Shown here: in pieces, positions 1 to 5,073 of the stretch
Layout: every line of letters starts with the position of its first letter
Position numbering within the stretch: the first letter of the stretch is position 1
Source of the DNA: Bacteroidota bacterium
GTDB taxonomy: Bacteria > Bacteroidota > Bacteroidia > Bacteroidales > B39-G9
DNA: 5,073 nt
Direction: 5' to 3'
NCBI GenBank assembly: GCA_003648455.1
Contig: QMPG01000266.1
Span: 1 to 5,073, forward strand
Notes under the pieces: generated by a model
Databases searched by the model: none
The model's input: the letters and a program-made list of their open reading frames with translations, nothing else
What the model was told of the DNA's origin: nothing
Made by a program: the position numbers and the translations under genes

Positions 1-49
1 AAATAAATGCATAAGTTCATTTAGAAATATAATATTGTTTTAAACTGTA

Positions 50-221
50 TAATTAGCAACGGCATTTATGCCGTTGTATAAATTGAACACATCTATTTGG
101 CTTTAGCCAAAAATTAATGCCAAAATAATATCTTATATCGAACTCAGGTTATTATTTTATTTTGAGCTAAAGCCCGTTTATTTTTTATCATATTCAATGG
201 CATAAATGCCGTTGCTAATTA
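50..221. repeat. Nested palindromic REPIN/MITE-like element
   Basis: Two 26-nt ends (51-76 and 195-220) are inverted copies of each other with one mismatch, and the pairing extends one base outward to 50 and 221. Each end is itself a palindrome: CAACGGCAT / ATGCCGTTG around TT at 57-76, and CAATGGCAT / ATGCCGTTG around AA at 195-214. Inside lies a second inverted pair: GGCTTTAGC at 99-107 (within the palindrome TTTGGCT / AGCCAAA, 96-111) and GCTAAAGCC at 166-174. The element can therefore fold as two small hairpins at each end or as one long cruciform. It has no coding capacity. Paired inverted REP palindromes of this kind are typical of REPINs mobilised in trans by Y1 (RAYT/IS200-like) transposases, and of MITEs; which of these applies is inference. 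No clear target-site duplication is visible. Confidence 0.75.
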
Positions 222-227
222 ACGTAT

Positions 228-244
228 GAGTCCACTCCGAAAAC
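228..244. repeat. Short dispersed repeat, copy 1 (ACTCCGAAAAC core)
   Basis: This 17-nt stretch matches 1675-1691 at 15 of 17 positions, with the 11-nt core ACTCCGAAAAC identical in both. The two copies lie in the same orientation, one before the MFS gene next to the palindromic element and one just after the MFS stop codon. A shared GC-containing word in two AT-rich spacers suggests a dispersed intergenic repeat. It could be coincidence at this length, so a genome-wide count would be needed to be certain. Confidence 0.4.
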
Positions 245-330
245 CCTGTTTTCAAAAATGCATATAAATTCATTAAAATTATATTGTTGATAATTAATGT
301 TTTATATTTTGTGAAAATCATGTAAATCCA

Positions 331-388
331 GTTAACCCACTTTATTCATACAATTCACTTCGTTTTTGCATGAATAAAGCGGATTAAT
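331..388. repeat. Imperfect inverted repeat upstream of MFS gene
   Basis: Positions 331-353 and 366-388 are inverted copies agreeing at 19 of 23 positions. The innermost uninterrupted block is 10 bp: CTTTATTCAT at 340-349 against ATGAATAAAG at 370-379, and the space between these two blocks is 20 nt. All four differences are transitions, which fits an old palindrome decaying. There is no U-run after the right arm, so it does not look like an intrinsic terminator on the plus strand. It may be another REP-type element, or a transcribed leader structure if the MFS promoter lies upstream of it. The 80 bases from 389 to the MFS start are almost pure A/T, with no ribosome binding site and no promoter that stands out. 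Confidence 0.55.
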
Positions 389-468
389 ATAAAATTGAAA
401 TATGAAATATGACTAATTTTATTTATTTTACAATTATCTTTACGAAATAAATTTTTAATAATACAGAC

Positions 469-1653
469 TTGAAAGTTAATAATACAAAAAATAATGAATT
501 TCAAACGGGAAATGTAATACTTGTTTCGTTTTCACATTTATTACATGATATTTATTCGTCGTTTTTATCTCCGGTTTTACCAATTTTAATAAAAAATTTG
601 GGTATTTCTTATTCGTTAACAAGTTTATTATCAGTAATAAGGACTTTGCCTTCGCTTGCAAATCCTTTTATAGGATTACTTGCAGATAAAGTAAGTTTGC
701 GTTATTTTATTATTATTGCTCCTACAATAACCGCAACTATTATGAGTCTTTTAGGTTTTGCCTCATCTTATATTGTTTTGGCAATTATGTTGTTTGTTAT
801 GGGGATAAGTGCTTCTTTATATCATGTGCCTGCTCCGGTTATGGTGAAAAAAGTATCAGGAAATAGAGCAGGAATGGGCATGAGTTTTTATATGCTTGGA
901 GGTGAGTTGGCACGTACATTAGGTCCTCTTGTTATTTTGGCAGCTATCTCATTGTGGGGATTTAAGGGTGCTTATCGTTTAATCCCGTTTGCAATAATTG
1001 CATCAATTATTTTGTTTTTTAAATTGCGAAAAATTAGTGTTTATAAAGAATTTCAAAATAAAAATAAACAATTTGGGAAAAAAGAGACTGTTAAAAAATA
1101 TTCTTCTGTGTTTTTAATAATTGCAGCTTACTTATTTTTTATCTCAATAATAAAATCGGCCTTAACTTATTATTTGCCAACTTATTTGAATTTGCAAGGT
1201 GGAAGTTTGTGGTTGGGAGGTATTGCTTTATCTGCATATCAGCTTGCAGGTGCAGGTGGTACTTTTTTATCGGGAACAATTTCTGATAAAATTGGCAGTA
1301 AAAAGACTTTATTAATTGCATCAATTACAGCCCCAGTTTTAATGTTACTTTTTACTTTTTCTGAAGGTGTTGTTTTACCCTTTATTCTCCTTATATTATT
1401 AGGCCTTTTTATTTTTGCTTCAGGTCCTGTTTTGCTTGCAATTATTACAAATTTTGATGCTGAACGACCTGCATTTATTAACGGCGTTTATATGACAATT
1501 AGTTTCATTGTCGGTTCAATAACAATTATGCTTGTTGGCGTGCTCGCTGATAAATTTGGTCTTGAAGCTACTTACCGAATAATATCAATTATTGGTTTTG
1601 GTGCTTTCCCGTTTGTTATTTTGCTTTCTAAACAGAAGTCTGTTAAGCACTAG
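469..1653 (+). CDS. MFS transporter, Fsr (fosmidomycin resistance)-like
   Basis: Predicted inner-membrane proton-driven exporter of 394 residues, the usual length for a 12-helix Major Facilitator protein. Helix 1 carries SHLLHDIYSSFLSPVLP (22-38), matching the 'S(F/G)H...D.YS.FL.PLLP' opening of the Fsr family. The MFS motif A loop appears in both halves: GLLADKVSLR (69-78, D73) and SGTISDKIGSKK (268-279, D273). ASLYHVPAP (115-123) and SFYMLGGELARTLGPL (139-154) match the Fsr-type helices 4-5. A basic cytoplasmic loop (about 185-210) separates the halves. The start is TTG; the frame is closed by a TAA at 448-450, the only other upstream option is an ATT at 451, and the next in-frame Met is at residue 92, which would delete three helices. 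Fsr-like proteins export fosmidomycin or related small molecules, but bacterial homologues are broad, so the substrate is unknown. No partner gene is adjacent, and the gene ends 283 nt before the antiporter. Confidence 0.88.
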   Translation: MKVNNTKNNEFQTGNVILVSFSHLLHDIYSSFLSPVLPILIKNLGISYSLTSLLSVIRTLPSLANPFIGLLADKVSLRYFIIIAPTITATIMSLLGFASSYIVLAIMLFVMGISASLYHVPAPVMVKKVSGNRAGMGMSFYMLGGELARTLGPLVILAAISLWGFKGAYRLIPFAIIASIILFFKLRKISVYKEFQNKNKQFGKKETVKKYSSVFLIIAAYLFFISIIKSALTYYLPTYLNLQGGSLWLGGIALSAYQLAGAGGTFLSGTISDKIGSKKTLLIASITAPVLMLLFTFSEGVVLPFILLILLGLFIFASGPVLLAIITNFDAERPAFINGVYMTISFIVGSITIMLVGVLADKFGLEATYRIISIIGFGAFPFVILLSKQKSVKH

Positions 1654-1816
1654 AGTTCATAAAGTTGAAAGTTTGAGACTACTCCGAAAACTAAAGTTAT
1701 CAATTTATAGCCACTTAGCGGATTTATAACAAATTGACGTACAGATTTATAGCTTTCAGTCTTTTTGTAAAGTTAACCGCTTAGTGGCTTTTCGAGTTCA
1801 TAGAGTTAAAAGTTTG
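1653..1816. repeat. Intergenic repeat block: direct repeats flanking an inverted repeat
   Basis: A 23-nt sequence starting GAGTTCATA occurs at 1653-1675, overlapping the last base of the MFS stop codon, and again in the same orientation at 1794-1816, with 21 of 23 positions identical. Between the copies lies an inverted repeat: GCCACTTAGCGG at 1710-1721 and CCGCTTAGTGGC at 1777-1788, which pair at 11 of 12 positions across a 55-nt spacer. The second copy of the ACTCCGAAAAC repeat (1681-1691) is also here. The layout, direct repeats around a palindromic core, is what slippage or insertion of a small non-autonomous element would leave. There is no coding potential and no obvious terminator for the MFS gene. 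From 1817 to 1889 I see nothing definable. Confidence 0.6.
1675..1691. repeat. Short dispersed repeat, copy 2 (ACTCCGAAAAC core)
   Basis: Second copy of the repeat at 228-244, in the same orientation, with 15 of 17 positions identical and an unbroken 11-nt core. It begins at the last base of the 23-nt direct repeat that follows the MFS stop codon and precedes the GCCACTTAGCGG inverted repeat. Confidence 0.4.
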
Positions 1817-1865
1817 TAAATTTGAGCTTTAATCCCTAATTCCTAAGTCGTAATTCAAATTCCTT

Positions 1866-1896
1866 TTGTCTTTTATCTATAATTTTATTATTTTTA
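1866..1896 (+). promoter_or_regulatory. Possible Bacteroidetes-type promoter of the antiporter gene
   Basis: TTG at 1866-1868 is followed after 20 nt by TATTTTTA at 1889-1896, which matches the Bacteroidetes -7 consensus TAnnTTTG at all but the last fixed base, with the expected -33 to -7 spacing. Transcription would then begin a few bases downstream, within or near the left arm of the inverted repeat at 1890-1929. The region is so A/T-rich that chance matches are likely, so this is weak evidence. Confidence 0.25.
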
Positions 1897-1929
1897 ACTA
1901 AATCTTTTTTCTAATATTTAGTTAAAAAT
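1890..1929 (+). promoter_or_regulatory. Perfect 14-bp inverted repeat just before the antiporter start
   Basis: ATTTTTAACTAAAT (1890-1903) and ATTTAGTTAAAAAT (1916-1929) are exact inverted copies around a 12-nt loop rich in T. The right arm ends seven bases before the ATG at 1937. As RNA it would form a stem covering the region where a ribosome loads, which could restrain translation; as DNA it is a two-fold symmetric site that could bind a dimeric repressor or activator near the promoter. It is not a terminator of the upstream gene in any obvious way, because no U-run follows the right arm. The symmetry is seen directly; the regulatory role is inferred from its position. Confidence 0.55.
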
Positions 1930-1936
1930 TTGCCTT

Positions 1937-4900
1937 ATGAAAAAAACAATTCCTTTATTTCCCATCTTTTTTTTATTCCTTTTTTTATCATCTAATTACA
2001 TTAATGCTGAGACTAACACTAAAACAATAACCAAATCAATACAGGAACAAATTGTTAATGAAAATAGTTCAGACAATGAATCTGATTTATTAAATAAATC
2101 AGATATAAATGTTAATCAGAGTGAAGAAGAACACAAAGAAGACAGCGAATCTTCTGATCACGGAAGTGATATGACAGCATTATTATTCATTATTATTTCT
2201 TTAATTATTGGTGCTGCAATAAGGCATTTTTTGCGAAAAAGTCCTTTGCCTTATACCGGTATGTTGTTTTTGTTTGGAATATTATTAGGTGTTAGTAATA
2301 GAATGGGCTTGTTTGAGATGTCTCATTTGACAAGTATTGGGGATGCTTTTCGTTGGGCAGGACATATTGATCCGCATCTAATATTATATGTTTTTTTACC
2401 AACATTGGTTTTTGAAGCTGCTTTTGGTATGGATGGTCATACATTTAAAAAGACTGTTACTAACGCAGTAATATTAGCAGTTCCCGGAATTATTATTGCT
2501 CTACTATTTACAGGAGCTTTGGTAATGGCATTAAATATTGCCGGCATAGGCTTAACAAAATGGACATGGAGTATTGCGTTAATGTTTGGAGCTGTTGTTA
2601 GTGCGACCGACCCTGTTGCAGTTGTATCATTATTAAAAGAGTTGGGAGCGAGTAAGAAACTGGGAACTTTAATTGAAGGAGAATCATTATTAAATGATGG
2701 AACAGCAATTGTGTTTTTTATGGTTTTCTTTTTGAGTTTGACAGGCACAGTTGCAGATAGTTCTCCAATAATTGATTTTTTTAAAGTTGCTTTTGGTGGA
2801 GTTTTTTTAGGATTAATTGTGGGTTGGATAACAATTTCATGGGTTAGAAGAGTGTTTAATGATTCATTGGTTGAAATTAGTGTAATTATTGCTGCAGCTT
2901 ATCTCACTTTTTTTGTTGCCGAGCATTTTTTACATGTGTCGGGAGTTTTAGGTTTGGTTGCTTTTGGCTTAGTTATGGCAGGAGTTGGTAAAACAAAAAT
3001 TAGTCCTGAGGTTGATCATTTTTTGCATGAATTTTGGGAGCTGGCAGTTTTTATTGCAAATACTATAATTTTTATTATTGTTGGTCTTGTAATTGCACAA
3101 CGAACAATTTTTACCGCTAACGATTTTTTAATCCTTGCTATTGTTTATATTGGAATAAACCTTGCACGTGCACTTGTAATATTTTTATTATTTCCTTTTA
3201 TGCGAAAAACCGGTTATGGATTAACAGTTAAAGATGCGTATGTGCTTTGGTGGGGAGCTTTGCGCGGAGCTATTGGTTTAGCTCTTGCCCTTATTGTTGC
3301 AGGTGTTGATGATAAATATATTTCTCCTGAAATAAAAAATCAATTTTTATTTCTAACTGCCGGCATTGTTACATTAACATTATTGGTAAATGCCACAACA
3401 ATGAAATGGCTTGTAAATAAGTTGGGACTATCAAAAATTTCTCCGGCAAAAGCAATTATGATAAAAAATGCAAAAGATTATCTCAGACAAAGTTCTGAAA
3501 ATGCTATTGATAGAATAAAGCTTGATCGTTTTATGTCCCATTCAGATTGGGATATTGTTAACGAGTATCTTCCTAAACTTGAAAGTGATGTTGAGGTTCA
3601 GCAAACTAAAATTGAAGAAATTGCAGAAATGCGCCGTCGAATATTGGAAAAAGAAAAAAGCAGCTATTGGCATCAGTTTAAAGATGGACTTATTGGAGCT
3701 ACTGCAGTTCGTAACTTGACAGATGGGATAAGTCAAATTCTCGATAATGAAGGCTTAACTTCTCTTTCAGACAGAAAAGACCTTGAAGAATTATGGGAAA
3801 CACCAAAGTTGTTGAATAAATTTCAATCAACACCGGTTTTGGGTAAACTTGTTACTAAAATGTTTTTTAATAAATTAATGATAAGTTATGAATCGGCTCA
3901 AGGATTTGTCGTTTCTCAGGAAGAAGCATTAAAACTAACAGAAAGTATTCGCAGAAGTATTGAAGATAATGATGATGCAGGACAAAATAATGTTGCTAAG
4001 ATTGAAGATGAAATTAATGAAAATAAAATTCACGGTCTTACTTTTTTGAGAAATCTGAGAAAAAAATATCCTGAAATTTACAATGCTTTGTCAACCCGTC
4101 AGGCATGCAGGTCCTTACTTAATTATGAAAGGCGAACTGTAGAGAGATTGCAGAAGAACGGTAGACTAAATGATGATGAAGCATCAAAAATGATTTCGAA
4201 TATTGAAATACAGATGAAGCAATTAATGGATAGTACAATAAGGATAAAACTTCCTGAGCCTGAAGAAATTTTGCGAAAAACAGAATGGCTAAAAGATATT
4301 GATGATATTACATTTAATAAAATTTTGCGTTATTTTTCTAGTCGTGTTTTTACTGTTGGAGAAATTTTAATGAAAGAAAATGAGCCGGGCGACAGCATTT
4401 ATATTATTGTAAGAGGAACTCTTAAAGTAATGCACGGCGATGAAGTTACTGAAATTTTAGGTCAGGGAAGTATTGTTGGTGTACAATCGGTATTGCTTGG
4501 TAAGAGTCGCACTAAAACAGTAATAGCAGAGTCTCCGGTTACTGCCGAAAGAATTAGATTTATTAAAGTTCATAGAATTGTAAGAGAAAATGAACAATTA
4601 GGAGTGAAGCTCTGGAAAATAGCAGGACAAAAGATTACCAAAAATCTTTTTAGAAAAAATACCCCATTTAATACATGGTCGGAAAAGAAACTGAACAAAT
4701 GGATTTCTAAAGGCGAAATTATATCTGATAAACAAGAGAGTATTATAGATTTGCATGATAGAGTTGGAGTTTTAATAGCAGGTAGAGCTTTTGCAAATAA
4801 TGATAAAAAAGAAGTTATTGATTCGCCAGCTGTGATAGAAAATAAAGAAATATTCTTAAATGAAGATACATGGGTGTTTGTCTGTGCAAAAATTGTTTAA
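1937..4900 (+). CDS. SOS1/SLC9C-like CPA1 Na+/H+ antiporter with cyclic-nucleotide-binding-like tail
   Basis: Inner-membrane cation/proton exchanger of 987 residues. Residues 1-24 are a signal peptide with probable cleavage after YINA. Residues 25-78 are a disordered, strongly acidic segment (15 Asp/Glu against 4 Lys) expected in the periplasm. About 13 membrane helices span 79-490 and carry the CPA1 signatures SATDPVAVV (222-230), IEGESLLNDGTAIVF (246-260, with N253-D254 as the ion-binding Asn-Asp pair of electroneutral exchangers) and WWGALRGA (438-445, R443). A helical cytoplasmic region (500-780) includes STRQACRSLLNYERR (719-733), which resembles the equivalent part of plant SOS1. Residues 783-895 form a cyclic-nucleotide-binding-like beta roll: FTVGE (805-809), GDSIYIIVRGTLKV (818-831) and GQGSIVGVQSVLLGKSRTKTV (split 842-848 and 849-862). 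The Arg of the phosphate cassette is kept (R858), but the usual Glu is Val849. The likely role is Na+ export and pH control with tail-based gating. The ATG fits the signal peptide; no Shine-Dalgarno is visible. Ion choice and ligand are unproven. Confidence 0.93.
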   Translation: MKKTIPLFPIFFLFLFLSSNYINAETNTKTITKSIQEQIVNENSSDNESDLLNKSDINVNQSEEEHKEDSESSDHGSDMTALLFIIISLIIGAAIRHFLRKSPLPYTGMLFLFGILLGVSNRMGLFEMSHLTSIGDAFRWAGHIDPHLILYVFLPTLVFEAAFGMDGHTFKKTVTNAVILAVPGIIIALLFTGALVMALNIAGIGLTKWTWSIALMFGAVVSATDPVAVVSLLKELGASKKLGTLIEGESLLNDGTAIVFFMVFFLSLTGTVADSSPIIDFFKVAFGGVFLGLIVGWITISWVRRVFNDSLVEISVIIAAAYLTFFVAEHFLHVSGVLGLVAFGLVMAGVGKTKISPEVDHFLHEFWELAVFIANTIIFIIVGLVIAQRTIFTANDFLILAIVYIGINLARALVIFLLFPFMRKTGYGLTVKDAYVLWWGALRGAIGLALALIVAGVDDKYISPEIKNQFLFLTAGIVTLTLLVNATTMKWLVNKLGLSKISPAKAIMIKNAKDYLRQSSENAIDRIKLDRFMSHSDWDIVNEYLPKLESDVEVQQTKIEEIAEMRRRILEKEKSSYWHQFKDGLIGATAVRNLTDGISQILDNEGLTSLSDRKDLEELWETPKLLNKFQSTPVLGKLVTKMFFNKLMISYESAQGFVVSQEEALKLTESIRRSIEDNDDAGQNNVAKIEDEINENKIHGLTFLRNLRKKYPEIYNALSTRQACRSLLNYERRTVERLQKNGRLNDDEASKMISNIEIQMKQLMDSTIRIKLPEPEEILRKTEWLKDIDDITFNKILRYFSSRVFTVGEILMKENEPGDSIYIIVRGTLKVMHGDEVTEILGQGSIVGVQSVLLGKSRTKTVIAESPVTAERIRFIKVHRIVRENEQLGVKLWKIAGQKITKNLFRKNTPFNTWSEKKLNKWISKGEIISDKQESIIDLHDRVGVLIAGRAFANNDKKEVIDSPAVIENKEIFLNEDTWVFVCAKIV

Positions 4901-4927
4901 GTGAGACACCTACATTTTTCTCTCGCT

Positions 4928-4950
4928 CTTTCGGATTTGTAATCCGAAAG
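4928..4950. repeat. Perfect palindrome with 10-bp arms downstream of the antiporter
   Basis: CTTTCGGATT (4928-4937) and AATCCGAAAG (4941-4950) are exact inverted copies around a 3-nt loop, TGT. It begins 27 bases after the antiporter stop codon, where a terminator would be expected, but neither strand shows a U-run directly after the stem. The compact, mixed-composition stem is more like a REP-type palindrome. It could still stabilise the 3' end of the antiporter mRNA. Confidence 0.65.
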
Positions 4951-4960
4951 TATTAACCCG

Positions 4961-4978
4961 GAAAATTCATTAATTTTC
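4961..4978. repeat. Small A/T-rich hairpin
   Basis: GAAAATT (4961-4967) and AATTTTC (4972-4978) pair exactly around the loop CATT. On its own it would be unremarkable in such A/T-rich DNA; it is listed because it sits between two much stronger palindromes. Confidence 0.35.
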
Positions 4979-4980
4979 TA

Positions 4981-5044
4981 CGATTAAGTAATACCAACAA
5001 ATTTGGGAATTTCATTAACCCCAAATTTGGGTATTACTAAATCG
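4981..5044. repeat. Long stem-loop, 24 paired bases in three blocks
   Basis: The arms pair as CGATT (4981-4985) with AATCG (5040-5044), one A/A mismatch, AGTAATACC (4987-4995) with GGTATTACT (5030-5038), a two-base bulge (4996-4997), and CAAATTTGGG (4998-5007) with CCCAAATTTG (5020-5029), closing on a 12-nt loop. No coding frame is supported. A bulged hairpin of this size is typical of sequences recognised as folded single strands (RAYT/IS200-type ends, integron-like sites), or of a structured RNA. Which one applies cannot be told from one copy. Confidence 0.65.
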
Positions 5045-5056
5045 GGGTTTACTTGC

Positions 5057-5066
5057 GTGAGCTCAC
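5057..5066. repeat. Short perfect palindrome at the window edge
   Basis: GTGAGCTCAC is an exact 10-bp two-fold palindrome, and the last 20 bases of the window are visibly richer in G/C than everything before them. The change in composition suggests that a different sequence, perhaps a mobile element or another repeat, begins here, but the window ends before it can be identified. Confidence 0.35.
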
Positions 5067-5073
5067 CGCCAGC

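Noticed and set aside
50..221. Riboswitch or leader RNA for the MFS gene
   Set aside because: It lies about 250 bp before the start, and its inverted ends with nested inner copies fit a mobile palindromic element better than a ligand-binding RNA.
395..456. TAnnTTTG-like boxes before the MFS gene (for example at 414-421 and 448-455)
   Set aside because: Several equally weak matches occur in pure A/T sequence, and none has a TTG at the proper 19-20 nt spacing.
476..661. Open frame of 61 codons on the minus strand inside the MFS gene
   Set aside because: It lies wholly within a well-supported gene, has no recognisable domain, and its Lys/Asn/Leu-rich composition is what antisense reading of membrane-protein DNA produces.
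1139..1324. Open frame of 61 codons on the minus strand inside the MFS gene
   Set aside because: It is antisense to helices 7-9 of the transporter, with no start context or motif.
2437..2748. Open frame of 103 codons on the minus strand inside the antiporter gene
   Set aside because: It is antisense to the conserved CPA1 core; the open frame follows from codon bias, and no domain is recognisable.
3522..3736. Overlapping small open frames on both strands inside the antiporter connector region
   Set aside because: Both sit in alternative frames of the 987-residue gene, show Lys/Leu/Phe-rich low-complexity translations and have no independent support.
4928..4950. Intrinsic terminator of the antiporter gene
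   Set aside because: The stem is strong, but TATTAACCC rather than a U-run follows it on the plus strand, and the minus strand also lacks one.
1..5073. CRISPR array, tRNA or rRNA genes, defence or toxin-antitoxin system
   Set aside because: No regularly spaced repeats, no cloverleaf or rRNA sequence, and no small gene pair are visible; the two real genes are both transporters.

Overview
The window is AT-rich and reads like a chromosomal segment of a low-GC member of the Bacteroidota (Bacteroidetes). The clues are the lack of clear Shine-Dalgarno sequences before either start, A/T-only leaders, a possible TTG / TAnnTTTG-type promoter, and intergenic DNA crowded with short palindromes of the REP/REPIN type. 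The organism assignment is an inference; there is no rRNA or marker gene to settle it.

Layout: positions 1-468 hold no gene but contain a nested palindromic element of about 170 bp (50-221) and a second imperfect inverted repeat (331-388). Positions 469-1653 (+) encode a 12-helix Major Facilitator Superfamily exporter that resembles the fosmidomycin-resistance protein Fsr and starts at a TTG codon. Positions 1654-1936 are an intergenic stretch with a 23-nt direct repeat, a 12-bp inverted repeat and, directly before the next gene, a perfect 14-bp inverted repeat. Positions 1937-4900 (+) encode a 987-residue secreted-N-terminus CPA1 Na+/H+ antiporter with a long cytoplasmic tail and a cyclic-nucleotide-binding-like fold; the layout is that of plant SOS1 and animal SLC9C. 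Positions 4901-5073 hold no gene but pack four palindromes into about 140 bp.

Both genes encode inner-membrane, ion-driven transporters on the same strand. The 283-nt repeat-bearing gap and the separate regulatory-looking repeat before the antiporter argue against a simple operon. The antiporter would exchange Na+ (or K+/Li+) for H+, with its tail sensing a cytoplasmic ligand; the MFS protein would export a small molecule using the proton gradient. I see no evidence for a new multi-gene system. The points most worth a second look are the antiporter's regulatory tail, the hairpin touching its start codon, and the palindrome-rich spacers.
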